Shown: positions 43,814 through 54,957, counted from the first letter of the stretch. The stretch is DNA of 64,000 nucleotides from Glaciecola sp. KUL10 (GCF_003203515.1 NZ_BGNG01000005.1:248001-312000); one strand, 5' to 3'. Notes: a model not told the origin generated them from the letters alone. Numbers and translations: made by a program.

Positions 43814-46378
43814 TTAGTTACACTTAATGAGTGCCTCACGCCCTTCAGGTTTGACGAAGCTGATGTCGTGGACATCGACTGTTACCGCTGCTGAGCTTAC
43901 CAACTGGAATGGAATCACCAACTTCGAGAAGTCGATACCTTGATCAGCGTAGCAACCCAAGTCGATTGACACGTCTAGCCATTCACCTTTTTCTACCGTG
44001 CTTAAGTAAGGCGTTAAATCAACACCATGTGTACAGCTTCCTGGTGCGTCACCTTCACTTTCACAACTCATGTTTAACATAAGCGGTGCGTTCAAATCGC
44101 TTTGACGGGCAATCGCGAATGAAAGCAGTGTTTCGTTGACCACTTCGGCAGATAAATCTTCGCGGAAGTAGCTTTTCGCGGCTAGATTAACACCGGCACT
44201 TGCTGAGCCATCAGTGGTCATTCTAAACGCGTCTTCTTGCACATTGCGATCGATCGTTCTGAAACTGACTGCGCCACTTTGAGCGGTTGCAGCTGTCACG
44301 AATGATACTTGACCGTCGCTGACAAGTGACAATACCCACGGTGCGACGGGTGCGCCTTTGTAGATGACGCGACCCACTTTTTCGTCAGCAGGTGCATCGT
44401 AGGTTTCGACCAAGTCATCACCTTGTGAGTCTGTTTGACTGTAATCAAGGCCATAGCCATAAGCGAATAATGGGTTATAGTCTTCATCTCCAACATTTAA
44501 CACTGCATCGTATGGGTCATTTGGCCATGAGAATGATAAACGACCTTTGAAGTCATGTTGAACATCACCGCTTGCGTCTGTTAATAACACATCAGCAACC
44601 GCCTTACCTTCTGAGCCTGGTAACCAAGCTGCTACAAACGCGTCGCTTGCGTTGATTTCAGCATTTACCCACATTGGGCGTCCGCTAATGAACACAGAAA
44701 CAACTGGGATCCCTTGTGCTTTGAGTGATTTCAATAACGCTAGGTCGGTCTTTTTGCCGCGTTGGTAATCTAGGTTTTCGCGATCACCGTGGCCTTCTGC
44801 GTAAGGTTCTTCACCAAAGACAACAATGGCGACGTCTGGTTTTTCAGTAAAGCTTCCGTTTTCACTTAGTTCAACTGAACCGCCAGCCGCTTCTACTTGT
44901 GCTTTTATACCGTCGTACATAGATGTTCCACCAGGGAAGTCATCGTTTGTATTATTGGTGCCTTGCCAAGTGATCGTCCAACCACCCGACTGCTTACCAA
45001 TATTATCTGCACCGTCACCTGCGACTAATATTTTTGAAGCAGGTGAAAGGGGTAAAACGCCGCCTTTGTTTTTAAGCAGTACCAAGGATTCACGCACTGC
45101 TTGACGCGCAATCTCGCGGTGCGATTCTTGTCCGATCAGCTCGGTTTTACCTGAGAACTGACGTTTAGCAGGACTTGGTTTTTCAAACAAACCTGCGCGT
45201 AATTTAACGCGTAAGATGCGCGTCACTGCATCGTCAATGCGACTCATTGCAATGGTGCCATCTTTAACTTGCGCAATTGTGTTGTAGTACAAAGGCTTCC
45301 ACGCATCGGTAGGTACCATGTAGATATCAAGGCCAGCATTGATTGTTTGCGGACAATTGTCGTTAGTACAACCTTTGATTTGACCGTGACCGTTCCAGTC
45401 ACCAACCACAAAACCGTCAAAGCCCATTTTATCTTTTAGTACATCGGTAAGCAGATATTTAACACCGTGGATTTTTTCGCCGTTCCAGCTATTAAAAGAT
45501 GCCATTACCGACTGAGCACCAACAGTTAAACCGCCTACGTAGCCTTGACCGTGAATTTCAAACAGGTCTTTTTCGGTTTCGATATTGTCGCCTTGATCAT
45601 CACCGCCGACTGTTCCGCCGTCACCGATAAAGTGCTTAACGGTGCTGATGACTCGATCGTCACCTAAGAAGCCATCTCCATAGCGACCTTGTAAACCTCG
45701 CACTATCGACTTTGAATACTCATAAACTATCTTTGGATCTTCTGAGTAGGCTTCGTATGTGCGCCCCCAGCGGTCATCTCTAGCGGTTGCAACCGTAGGT
45801 GCAAACACCCAATCAATGCCAGTCACCATCACTTCAACCGCCGTTGCTTTTGCAATCTCTTCGATTAAAGCTGGATTATTCATCGCACCCAAGCCGATAT
45901 TGTGAGGAAAAAGTGTCGCGCCGATAACATTATTGTGTCCATGGACGGCATCGGTTCCCCACATTGTTGGGATCGCAATACCGTCTTGACTGGCGTCGAT
46001 AGATGCTTGATACATACTCTCGGCCAAATCAATCCACTCTTGTGGTGTTGCCTGCTTGTTACCTGCGGGAAAAGAGCCGCCGCCATTTAGGTATGAGCCA
46101 AAACCATATTTACGCATATCTTCCGGCGTAATATCACGAATTTCAGGCTGAATCATCTGAGCAACTTTTTGCTCTAGTGTCATGGTTGCTAAGATTTCTT
46201 GAACACGGGCTTCGATCGCATCGTCTTTTTTCACTTCAACATCTAGCGTTGGCCAAATATCTAAACTCGAATTTTCAGGTTTATTCATGCTTACTTGCTC
46301 GTTTTTGTTAGTGTCGCTGCAACCAAAGGCAAACGCAACAAGCGTTGCGACAGTGATTTTTTTGAGTGTTAATCTCAT
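43814..46378 (-). CDS. Glycoside hydrolase family 3 beta-glucosidase, lipoprotein (ExoP-like)
   Basis: 854 residues. A lipoprotein signal peptide has its lipobox at AFGC (C20). The GH3 N-terminal barrel has D143 (GTDAVHGH), KHFIGDG near residue 249 and the nucleophile D327 in FVVGDWNGHG. The GH3 C-terminal alpha/beta sandwich follows (ESLVLLKNKGGVLPLS, PYAEGHGDRENLDY). A further C-terminal beta-sandwich of about 200 residues resembles the ExoP exo-1,3/1,4-beta-glucanase of Pseudoalteromonas. It would be membrane-anchored in the periplasm or at the surface and release glucose from beta-glucans. LacI-type operator-like sites upstream suggest sugar-responsive control. Confidence 0.93.
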   Translation of the reverse strand: MRLTLKKITVATLVAFAFGCSDTNKNEQVSMNKPENSSLDIWPTLDVEVKKDDAIEARVQEILATMTLEQKVAQMIQPEIRDITPEDMRKYGFGSYLNGGGSFPAGNKQATPQEWIDLAESMYQASIDASQDGIAIPTMWGTDAVHGHNNVIGATLFPHNIGLGAMNNPALIEEIAKATAVEVMVTGIDWVFAPTVATARDDRWGRTYEAYSEDPKIVYEYSKSIVRGLQGRYGDGFLGDDRVISTVKHFIGDGGTVGGDDQGDNIETEKDLFEIHGQGYVGGLTVGAQSVMASFNSWNGEKIHGVKYLLTDVLKDKMGFDGFVVGDWNGHGQIKGCTNDNCPQTINAGLDIYMVPTDAWKPLYYNTIAQVKDGTIAMSRIDDAVTRILRVKLRAGLFEKPSPAKRQFSGKTELIGQESHREIARQAVRESLVLLKNKGGVLPLSPASKILVAGDGADNIGKQSGGWTITWQGTNNTNDDFPGGTSMYDGIKAQVEAAGGSVELSENGSFTEKPDVAIVVFGEEPYAEGHGDRENLDYQRGKKTDLALLKSLKAQGIPVVSVFISGRPMWVNAEINASDAFVAAWLPGSEGKAVADVLLTDASGDVQHDFKGRLSFSWPNDPYDAVLNVGDEDYNPLFAYGYGLDYSQTDSQGDDLVETYDAPADEKVGRVIYKGAPVAPWVLSLVSDGQVSFVTAATAQSGAVSFRTIDRNVQEDAFRMTTDGSASAGVNLAAKSYFREDLSAEVVNETLLSFAIARQSDLNAPLMLNMSCESEGDAPGSCTHGVDLTPYLSTVEKGEWLDVSIDLGCYADQGIDFSKLVIPFQLVSSAAVTVDVHDISFVKPEGREALIKCN

Positions 46379-46500
46379 ACAAAAGCATCCCAGTTAGTTC
46401 AGTATTAGTGCTTATTTGTTTAGAAGCGATTAAATTTTCACACCTGAAAATTCGCGTTTAAGCTCTGTTTAATCAGAACCAGCACTAACAATCTTGTTGA

Positions 46501-46540
46501 TGTAATCGATTTCATATATTGCATTATGAAAGCGCTTACT
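46501..46540. promoter_or_regulatory. Two LacI/GalR-type operator-like sites upstream of the beta-glucosidase gene
   Basis: TGTAATCGATTTCA (46501-46514) fits the TGNAANCGNTTNCA pattern of LacI-family operators exactly. TGAAAGCGCTTACT (46527-46540) fits all but the final base. Their centres are 26 bp apart. A weaker third match, TAGAAGCGATTAAA, lies at 46421-46434. All are 45-160 bp upstream of the start codon at 46378. Confidence 0.5.
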
Positions 46541-46643
46541 TCAAGTCATTTGTGAACATAAAGTTAAATTTAGTAACAATGTAAAGTATTAAAGGTAAAG
46601 CGAAAGATCGCAATTGCTTTGCGACAACAGGGGTGTAATAAGG

Positions 46644-47037
<394 letters not shown>

Positions 47038-47228
47038 CGGCGCGCAGTATAGCAAGCTTGTGTGGCTAAGGCAGTTTTTAATTGGTTTATATGTTGAATA
47101 ACTAATTGAATAACCGGTTTTGAGTTCAGTATTAAATTGTAAAGATGCTTGATATTGTCAACCGCAAGAGGGAGAAAAGTATTTACACTACATGCTAACA
47201 ATCTTACTATTTAAAAAAAGTAAGGCGC

Positions 47229-47495
47229 ATGACAACTATGGCAAAAGCAAAAGTGACATCTAAAGGTCAGATAACCTTGCCCAAGCAAATAAGAGAAACC
47301 CTCAACATAAAAGCCGGAGATGAAGTGTTGTTTGCAAAAAGCAGAGAAGGGGCCGTTGAAATGTTGGTGATTAATAAAGAAGCTTCTGAATTATTTGGGC
47401 AGTTCAAGGTGAAAGATAATACAAGCTTAGAAACAATGGATAAGGCCGCTGAAAAGCATCAAAAGGAAAAATATGCCAAATCAGGTCGCGATTGA
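47229..47495 (+). CDS. AbrB/SpoVT-family antitoxin of a PIN-toxin pair
   Basis: 88 residues (or 85 from the ATG at 47238). The swapped-hairpin AbrB domain is KVTSKGQITLPKQIRETLNI, then KAGDEVLF. The C-terminal tail (SLETMDKAAEKHQKEKYAK) would neutralise the toxin encoded next, whose start overlaps this gene by 23 bp. It probably also represses the operon by binding DNA. Start has GTAAGG upstream. Confidence 0.9.
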   Translation: MTTMAKAKVTSKGQITLPKQIRETLNIKAGDEVLFAKSREGAVEMLVINKEASELFGQFKVKDNTSLETMDKAAEKHQKEKYAKSGRD

Positions 47496-47904
47496 TACTA
47501 ATGTGTTGGTGAGATGCTTGATTGATGATGGGACTCATGCAAGCGACTCAGACCAAACAAACCAAGCTAAAAAACTTATTCAAAAGTGCGTTCAACATCA
47601 AATACCTATTTTCATCGACGCGCTTGTATTGATTGAAACAGTTTGGGTGGCTAAGTCTGTATTTAAGCTAGATAAGCCTCAACAAATTACGCTGATTGAG
47701 CAGATTTTAAAAACTAAGCAATTCGATATAAGTAACCGCCAAGCCCTATTTGAAGCTCTACTTCACTTCGTTGAAAATCCTTGTGACTACTCAGATAGTT
47801 ATATTTTTGTACAAGCACTCAAACATGGAAACGAGGCTGTTTATAGCTTTGATAAAAAGTCAATTCAATCCGGTATGAAAGACCCTTTAGCGTTTGAACT
47901 TTGA
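47473..47904 (+). CDS. PIN-domain ribonuclease toxin (VapC-like)
   Basis: 143 residues of PIN domain. The acidic metal-binding residues are D8 in VAIDTNVLVR, E55 in LVLIETVWV, D105/D108 in CDYSDSYI and D127 in YSFDKK. These cluster at one Mg-dependent RNase site as in VapC toxins, which cleave tRNA or rRNA. The gene overlaps the AbrB-type antitoxin gene, the standard order for this TA class. All acidic positions are intact, so it is probably active. Confidence 0.92.
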   Translation: MPNQVAIDTNVLVRCLIDDGTHASDSDQTNQAKKLIQKCVQHQIPIFIDALVLIETVWVAKSVFKLDKPQQITLIEQILKTKQFDISNRQALFEALLHFVENPCDYSDSYIFVQALKHGNEAVYSFDKKSIQSGMKDPLAFEL

Positions 47905-48036
47905 TTATCATCGCTTGGCATTGCTTGCGCATTACCACTGACAATCAGTGCAAAACCGTATACAATCTCGCGCATCAATTTAGACACGTTGTGTCCTTGC
48001 ATTAAAGTAAACGAATTAATAAAAAGAGAATTAGCA

Positions 48037-48753
48037 ATGGGAAGAAAGTTTGAAGTCCGCAAAGTATCGATGGCCAAAACCGCAGCTGCGAAGACCAAGG
48101 TATATTCAAAGTACGGAAAAGAAATTTATGTTTGTGCAAAGAATGGCGGCGCAGACCCTGATGCTAACCTTAGCTTGCGCAGATTGATCGAAAAAGCGAA
48201 AAAAGACCAAGTGCCTGCGCACGTAATCGACAAAGCCATTGATAAAGCGGTTGGCGGCGCAGGTGAAGACTTTACACCTATGCGTTACGAAGGCTTTGGC
48301 CCTGGCGGTTGCATGGTGATCGTGGATTGCTTGTCTGATAACGCAAACCGAACCATTACCGACGTTCGTAACTGCTTTACCAAAACTGATAGTAAATTGG
48401 GTGCACAAAACTCGGCTGCGTTTATGTTTGATCACTTAGCTGTATTTGTATTTGATGGCGACGACGATGAAGTGGTACTCGAAGCGCTAATGGAAGCAGA
48501 CGTGGATATTCACGACGTTGAAGTGGAAGACGGCAAAGTCACTACACTAGTACCTCACACTGAGTTCTTTAAAGCGAAAACAGCTCTAACAGATTCATTT
48601 GATGGCATTGAGTTTGACGTTGAAGAAATTACATGGGTACCACAAGAAACCAAGGACATTGACGAAGACAGCATGCCAACCTTTGAAAAATTCATGGACA
48701 TGCTTGAAGACTGCGACGACGTTCAAAACGTTTATCACAATGCGAATGTTTAA
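48037..48753 (+). CDS. YebC/PmpR family protein (YeeN-like)
   Basis: About 238 residues from ATG 48037 (AAAGAGAA upstream; MGRKFEVRK is the family start). The frame is open to 47989 but the longer N-terminus is not family-like. Domains run from the N-terminal helical part ([17 protein letters not shown]) through [19 protein letters not shown] to the C-terminal [10 protein letters not shown]. YebC-family proteins were described as transcription regulators and, more recently, as ribosome-associated factors that relieve stalling at proline runs. This is the YeeN-like branch, with [12 protein letters not shown]. Confidence 0.92.
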   Translation: MGRKFEVRKVSMAKTAAAKTKVYSKYGKEIYVCAKNGGADPDANLSLRRLIEKAKKDQVPAHVIDKAIDKAVGGAGEDFTPMRYEGFGPGGCMVIVDCLSDNANRTITDVRNCFTKTDSKLGAQNSAAFMFDHLAVFVFDGDDDEVVLEALMEADVDIHDVEVEDGKVTTLVPHTEFFKAKTALTDSFDGIEFDVEEITWVPQETKDIDEDSMPTFEKFMDMLEDCDDVQNVYHNANV

Positions 48754-48803
48754 AGGGTTGTAGGTTTTCTTAGCAGAATCGTCATTTCTACGAAGAATCG
48801 TTA

Positions 48804-48823
48804 TTCCCGCGCATGCGGGAATC
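48804..48823. repeat. dRS3-like 20-bp inverted repeat
   Basis: ATTCCC GCGCATGC GGGAAT, the ATTCCC-N8-GGGAAT form known as dRS3 in Neisseria. It lies between the YeeN gene and repeat copy B. Confidence 0.75.
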
Positions 48824-48860
48824 TCCTTGGAACACAACAATCTCTAACACCAAACTACGC

Positions 48861-49035
48861 ACTGCGTAAGTCATATTCAGCTTTTGCCAGCATAACCCAT
48901 TCCCTGTCATAAAAACGCACGAGGGCATCCATGCCGCTTTGGTGCCGCGTCCTTGCGGCACAAATTTTATGACAGGGAATGGGTTATGCTGACGCGCTGA
49001 ATGTCCTTTAGTAATGCTTGATCGATAGTTTGATT
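48861..49035. repeat. Dispersed structured repeat, full copy B
   Basis: Inverted relative to copy A at 43566. Arms 48888-48914 and 48965-48991 are complementary over 27 bases without mismatch. The inner hairpin GTGCCGC/GCGGCAC replaces GTGCCA/TGGCAC of copy A. Flanks match A (GCGTAAGTCATATTCAGCTTTT, and ATCGATAGTTTGATT at the far end). It lies between the convergent YeeN and ZapE genes. Confidence 0.9.
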
Positions 49036-49056
49036 CTTTTCTGGTTGATTAAGAAG

Positions 49057-49076
49057 ATTCCCGCATGCGAGGGAAT
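49057..49076. repeat. dRS3-like 20-bp inverted repeat
   Basis: ATTCCC GCATGCGA GGGAAT, same form as at 48804. The two bracket repeat copy B. Confidence 0.7.
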
Positions 49077-49082
49077 GACGCA

Positions 49083-50180
49083 CTAAGCAATATGCTGCAA
49101 GCCCAAATACTCATGCGATTGCATCTCTTGCAATCGACTCAAACAGCGTTGAAACTCAAAATTCAAACGCCCTTCGCTGTATAACTTTTCAAGCGGCACA
49201 TCGGCGGCAATGATGAGCTTGACTTTGCGTTCGTAGAATTCATCGACCATTGCGATAAACCTTCGTGCTATATCATCAGTGTTTGCGCCCATTTGTTCGA
49301 CGTTCGCCAGCATAACAGTATTGTATTCTCGACTGATTTCGATGTAATCGGTTTGGCTGCGTGGGCCGTCGCATAAGGCTCTAAACTCAAACATGACCAA
49401 ACCTTCAGCATGCATCAAGGTCGGAATATCACGCCCTTCGATGTTGATACTTCCCCCTTTAATGCCCTCTTCCTGCGACAACATATCAAAGTAGGTGTAT
49501 AGGTTTTTTAAGGCATCATCGTCAATTGGGTAGTGGTAAATTTCGGCGCGTTCTAAGGTTCTGAGTCGGTAATCGACACCGCTATCGACGTTTACGACGC
49601 GTGTGTTTTGATTTATTAATTCTATCGCGGGTAAAAAGCGAGCTCTTTGTAAGCCATTTTTATAGAGATCATCAGGTACGATATTGGAAGTTGCGACAAG
49701 TACTATGCCGTGCTTAAACAATTCTTCCATTAATGTACCTAGAATCATGGCATCGGTAATATCGGATACAAAAAACTCATCAAAACAAATGACTTTGGCC
49801 TCGTCTGCTAGTTTTTTAGCGATGATTTTTAAGGGATCTTCTTTTCCACCCAGTTGCTTCATTTCATCATGAACGCGGTGCATAAAGCGGTGAAAGTGAA
49901 TTCGCATTTTACGCTCAAATGGCAAGCAATCGTAAAAGGTATCGACTAGGTAGGTTTTACCGCGCCCGACGCCTCCCCAAAAGTAAATACCCTGTACGTT
50001 CGGACGATTCTGCCCTTTACCAAAGCGTGACTTGAGTTTAACTCGCCAAGTCATCTTCTTTTTTGGTTGAGTGAGTTCGTCATAAAGACGTTGAAGCTCT
50101 TTGACTGCATTTTCTTGTGCCGCATCGTACTGAAACTCGATTAAAGACAAATCATCTTGATATTTTTCCCAAGGGGTCAT
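49083..50180 (-). CDS. zapE: ZapE/AFG1-family cell-division ATPase
   Basis: 365 residues. The start TPWEKYQDDL is typical. Walker A is FWGGVGRGKTYLVDTFYD near residue 90, Walker B is VICFDEFFVSDI near residue 155, and the sensor segment ATSNIVPDDLYKNGLQR follows. In E. coli ZapE is a division-site ATPase that destabilises FtsZ polymers and is needed under oxygen limitation and heat. It is divergent from zapG, as in other gammaproteobacteria. Confidence 0.94.
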   Translation of the reverse strand: MTPWEKYQDDLSLIEFQYDAAQENAVKELQRLYDELTQPKKKMTWRVKLKSRFGKGQNRPNVQGIYFWGGVGRGKTYLVDTFYDCLPFERKMRIHFHRFMHRVHDEMKQLGGKEDPLKIIAKKLADEAKVICFDEFFVSDITDAMILGTLMEELFKHGIVLVATSNIVPDDLYKNGLQRARFLPAIELINQNTRVVNVDSGVDYRLRTLERAEIYHYPIDDDALKNLYTYFDMLSQEEGIKGGSINIEGRDIPTLMHAEGLVMFEFRALCDGPRSQTDYIEISREYNTVMLANVEQMGANTDDIARRFIAMVDEFYERKVKLIIAADVPLEKLYSEGRLNFEFQRCLSRLQEMQSHEYLGLQHIA

Positions 50181-50359
50181 GCAGGGTTTCCCGTTAAATA
50201 ACTACTTTTAGGCGATCTTAGAAGCAAAAGTATACTCTGTGTCGACAAACATTTAAATCATGCAACAGTCGCATTGTTTTTTTACATTTTATTGCTTGCA
50301 TACAACGAGTTAATACCTGATCATAACGCCTCTGCAGTGATGTGATTAATGGAGATACT

Positions 50360-50815
50360 ATGGAACTTCTATCTATATTTGTTGGCTTGGCTCTCGGTTT
50401 AGTATTGGGTGCTGTGGCAATGTATCTATATTTCACGCAGACGCGCAGTAAGACCAATAAAGAGCAGTCAGAATCTGAATTGAAATCAATTCTTGCAGTT
50501 CAAGCTCGCGACCACATTGATGCTTCGCATAGTCTAATTAATCAGATTCAACAGGATACAGAGCGACTCCAAGCCCAACTCAATGCATACGAGGCATCGT
50601 TGCTCGAATCAGATTTTAAAGAAGACGATACTCGCGCCAGTTTTTATGGCGAGCATGCAAGTGTGTACCTCCGAAATACAGTAAAAACTGAAAAAACACC
50701 CAAGCTTGCCGCAAGCACCGAGGCACCGCCTAGAGATTTTTCGAGTGATGCATCTGGATTATTCGCTGGAGCACCCACTATTGCTCCTGTCAATGAAGAA
50801 AAAACCAGCAAATAG
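50360..50815 (+). CDS. zapG: ZapG/YhcB inner-membrane protein
   Basis: About 151 residues from ATG 50360, which has GGAG six bases upstream; the frame is open to 50342. One N-terminal helix (LLSIFVGLALGLVLGAVAMY) is followed by a cytosolic coiled coil (DASHSLINQIQQDTERLQAQ) and a low-complexity tail. The family (DUF1043, YhcB/ZapG) links division with peptidoglycan and LPS synthesis. Location between zapE and degQ-degS is conserved and confirms the call. Confidence 0.9.
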   Translation: MELLSIFVGLALGLVLGAVAMYLYFTQTRSKTNKEQSESELKSILAVQARDHIDASHSLINQIQQDTERLQAQLNAYEASLLESDFKEDDTRASFYGEHASVYLRNTVKTEKTPKLAASTEAPPRDFSSDASGLFAGAPTIAPVNEEKTSK

Positions 50816-50846
50816 TTTCAAGAACCCCTTTAAAACTCTTTTAAGT

Positions 50847-50873
50847 GAACTTATGTACAAATCATAAGGTCTT
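50847..50873 (+). promoter_or_regulatory. Weak candidate sigma-E promoter of degQ
   Basis: GAACTT at 50847-50852, 16 bp, then GTCTTT (TCTTT core). The -35 half matches sigma-E consensus; the -10 half is poor. It is listed because degQ-type genes are often envelope-stress controlled. Confidence 0.25.
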
Positions 50874-50912
50874 TACAACGTTGATTATCACTTTCTAGGA
50901 GTAAAAAGGTTA

Positions 50913-52277
50913 ATGAAACAGTATTTTCGCACACTTGCCGTTGGCTTATTAGTAGGCAGTTTGTCCTTGGGAATCGTTGCTCATAGCTCTGCGGCACTGC
51001 CGTTTTTTTCAAACAAAGATGAGCTCCCCTCTCTTGCACCGATGCTAGAAGAAACCACTCCAGCAATCGTGAGCATTTCGGTAAAAGGCACTCAAAGTTC
51101 ACGCCAACAGGTGCCCGAGATGTTTCGCTATTTTTTTGGTGCGCCAAATGAGCAGGTGCAAGAGCGTCCTTTTAGAGGTTTAGGGTCCGGTGTTATTATT
51201 GATGCCGACAAGGGTTATGTCGTCACAAATAATCATGTCGTTGATAATGCAGACGAAATTATTGTTCAACTGACTGATGGTCGTGAGCTTAAAGCTAAGA
51301 AATTAGGCGCTGATCCACAGAGCGATATCGCACTTTTACAAGTTGAGTCAGAAAACTTAACGCAACTGAAGCTTGCTGACTCTGACGAATTACGAGTCGG
51401 CGATTTTGTAGTCGCAATAGGAAACCCTTTTGGCCTTTCGCAGACAGTTACTTCAGGAATCGTCAGTGCGCTAGGTCGTTCCGGCTTGAATATCGGTGGA
51501 TTTGAAGATTTTATACAGACTGATGCGGCAATCAACCGTGGTAACTCTGGTGGTGCTTTGGTGAATTTGCGCGGTGAACTTGTCGGTATTAACACAGCAA
51601 TATTTGGCCCTGGCGGCGGTAACGTGGGCATCGGTTTTGCTATTCCATCAAAGATGATGAAAAACCTTGTTGACCAAATATTAGAGTTTGGCGAAGTAAG
51701 ACGTGGCCTTTTGGGCATTATGGGCGGTGATGTTGACGCTGGCATCGCTGAAGCAATGCAGTCTCCCACCAATATCGGTGCATTTGTACAGCAAGTGGCG
51801 GAAGATTCAGCAGCTGAGAAAGCAGGTATAGAGGCTGGTGACATCATTACCGAACTAGATGGCGATAGGCTAAGCGGCTTCAATGAGTTGCGCGCTAAAG
51901 TCGCTAGTATGGGGGCAGGTGCAGAAGTAGAATTAACAATCATTCGCAAAGGTAAAGAGCGCAAGATTTCGGTGGTGCTTGGTGATGCTGGTGCGCCGGT
52001 TATGGCAGCAAAAGAAATGCACCCTGCTTTAGAGGGAGCCACATTCACGAATGGACAAGATAACAACGGAAATGATGGTGTAGTTATCTCAGAGCTCGAA
52101 GAAAGAAGTCCCGCAGCTCGCATCGGACTGCAAGAAGATGACGTCATTATTGGCGTTAATCGTCAACGTGTTAACAACACAGCTGATTTAACACGCTTGA
52201 TAGAAGAGCAAGAAGGGAACGTGATTGCGTTAAATGTTAAACGCGGTAACGCATCTCTATACGTCGTTATTAGATAG
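50913..52277 (+). CDS. degQ: Periplasmic serine endoprotease DegQ (Do family)
   Basis: 454 residues. The signal peptide ends near AHSSA. The trypsin-like domain carries the triad H108 (NNHVVD), D138 (PQSDIAL) and S212 (RGNSGGALV). Two PDZ domains follow (VRRGLLGIMG onward and VVISELEERSPAARIGL onward). DegQ degrades or chaperones misfolded periplasmic and outer-membrane proteins. It is followed by degS, the conserved pairing, but a strong terminator and 213 bp lie between, so the two are probably transcribed separately. Confidence 0.95.
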   Translation: MKQYFRTLAVGLLVGSLSLGIVAHSSAALPFFSNKDELPSLAPMLEETTPAIVSISVKGTQSSRQQVPEMFRYFFGAPNEQVQERPFRGLGSGVIIDADKGYVVTNNHVVDNADEIIVQLTDGRELKAKKLGADPQSDIALLQVESENLTQLKLADSDELRVGDFVVAIGNPFGLSQTVTSGIVSALGRSGLNIGGFEDFIQTDAAINRGNSGGALVNLRGELVGINTAIFGPGGGNVGIGFAIPSKMMKNLVDQILEFGEVRRGLLGIMGGDVDAGIAEAMQSPTNIGAFVQQVAEDSAAEKAGIEAGDIITELDGDRLSGFNELRAKVASMGAGAEVELTIIRKGKERKISVVLGDAGAPVMAAKEMHPALEGATFTNGQDNNGNDGVVISELEERSPAARIGLQEDDVIIGVNRQRVNNTADLTRLIEEQEGNVIALNVKRGNASLYVVIR

Positions 52278-52295
52278 GTATTTTTAGATGTATTA

Positions 52296-52335
52296 AAAGA
52301 GAGCGTTTTTACGAAAGGTAACGCTCTCTTTTTTT
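52296..52335 (+). terminator. Rho-independent terminator of degQ
   Basis: AAAGAGAGCGTT (52296-52307) pairs with AACGCTCTCTTT (52320-52331), followed by a continuous T-run to 52335. Confidence 0.9.
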
Positions 52336-52383
52336 GCGAGAAGAAGATTCCAATGAGAACACCTTGTTCGAGGTGATGACGTG

Positions 52384-52423
52384 CAAATCAAACTATCGAA
52401 CATACATTACTAGAGAGCATTCA
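52384..52423. repeat. Fragment of the dispersed structured repeat (copy C)
   Basis: The outer flank only: CAAATCAAACTATCGA and ACATTACTAGAG-AGCATTCA match the start of copy A at 43566-43606 in the same orientation. The stem arms are absent. Confidence 0.75.
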
Positions 52424-52490
52424 CCTAAAGCATCTTTTTTGCTATCCTTGTCGTATACACGCATATACAACTAAAAGGCTATTAACCCTC

Positions 52491-53573
52491 GTGCTTCAAC
52501 GGTTCCTTATATCTTTGCTTAAGCCCGTCATATTGGGCGTGACCGTTGCTGTCATATTACTAGTGTTCATACCTGAATTTAGGCAAGGGAGCGGAATTTC
52601 ATTCAATTGGCTAAAAAACCAAGACCAGATTCCTGAACGTCTTTCATATTACGACGCCCTAAGTCGCAGTGCTCCGGCAGTTGTAAACATCTATAGTGTC
52701 AGTTTTGACACTCGAAATAGCATTTTTAGAAGCCGTGGCAATGAACGTACTAGCCTTGGGTCCGGTGTAATAATGTCAGAAGACGGCTACTTATTGACTT
52801 GTTATCATGTCATCAAAGATGCTGACAGTATTTATGTAGCACTTCAGGATAGCCGCATACTAGAGGCACAAATGGTTGGTTTTGACACGCATACCGACCT
52901 TGCAGTTCTAAAAGTGACTGCTGATGATTTACATGTTATTCCGCAAGTTAACGAGACAGGTATTCGCGTGGGCGACGTCGTTATGGCAATTGGAAATCCA
53001 TATAATTTGGGTCAAACTATCACCCAAGGAATAGTGAGTAGAACAGGCCAAAACGGTCTTGCAAACTACGTAGACTTTGTTCAAACAGATGCGGTTTTAA
53101 ATCAAGGCAATTCGGGCGGTGCTCTCGTTGACAGTAACGGCTATCTTGTGGGTATTACTAACGCAAATTTTCAAACACTAGATGAAAGAAGGCGCATCAC
53201 TAGTGTCGATGGCATTAACTTTGCGGTTCCCTACGAATTAGCAAAACGCGTCATGGACGAAATCATTTCTGATGGACGTGTCACACGTGGCCATTTAGGC
53301 ATTAGTGGCGCAGAATCAACCCGCGGTGCACCAGGCATCATAGTAACAGGCGTTGCCCCTAATGGCCCAGCTCATACTGCTGGCATGCAAGTTAATGATA
53401 TTCTATTGTCCGTCAATGGTGTGCGCCTTGAAAGTGCTTCAAAAACGCTTGATATGATCGCTGAAACCAAACCAGGGACCGAGTTGGTACTCGAAGTCAG
53501 TCGAAATGAAGAAGTGATTACCATGACAGTGGTAGTTGGTGAATTATCCCCTGCCCCAGTGAGTATTTCTTAG
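52491..53573 (+). CDS. degS: Membrane-anchored stress-sensor protease DegS
   Basis: 360 residues. An N-terminal anchor helix (VILGVTVAVILLVFIP) replaces a cleavable signal. The triad is H106 (CYHVIKD), D136 (THTDLAVL) and S208 (QGNSGGALV). A single PDZ domain (GHLGISGAESTRG onward) senses exposed C-termini of outer-membrane proteins. DegS then cleaves RseA to release sigma-E. Single PDZ plus anchor distinguish it from DegQ. Start is GTG (CTCGTGCTTCAA). It ends before repeat fragment D and converges with murA. Confidence 0.94.
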   Translation: MLQRFLISLLKPVILGVTVAVILLVFIPEFRQGSGISFNWLKNQDQIPERLSYYDALSRSAPAVVNIYSVSFDTRNSIFRSRGNERTSLGSGVIMSEDGYLLTCYHVIKDADSIYVALQDSRILEAQMVGFDTHTDLAVLKVTADDLHVIPQVNETGIRVGDVVMAIGNPYNLGQTITQGIVSRTGQNGLANYVDFVQTDAVLNQGNSGGALVDSNGYLVGITNANFQTLDERRRITSVDGINFAVPYELAKRVMDEIISDGRVTRGHLGISGAESTRGAPGIIVTGVAPNGPAHTAGMQVNDILLSVNGVRLESASKTLDMIAETKPGTELVLEVSRNEEVITMTVVVGELSPAPVSIS

Positions 53574-53596
53574 TTTAATTGAGAAGTGAATTAGTT

Positions 53597-53644
53597 TACT
53601 AAAGAACATTCAGCGCATCAGAAGAACCCACTTCCCTTCATATA
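53597..53644. repeat. Truncated copy of the dispersed structured repeat (copy D)
   Basis: AGAACATTCAGCGC then ATCAGAAGAACCCACTTCCC matches positions 43598-43634 of copy A through the first stem arm, then stops; the second arm is missing. It lies between convergent degS and murA. Confidence 0.75.
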
Positions 53645-53678
53645 GCGGGTACTTCCGTGTTTATAGACAGCTTTGTAT

Positions 53679-54947
<1,269 letters not shown>

Positions 54948-54957
54948 TTATTGCTTC

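Noticed and set aside
50847-50873. Firm sigma-E promoter for degQ
   Set aside because: Only the -35 half fits; the -10 half is poor, so it is kept as a low-confidence feature only.
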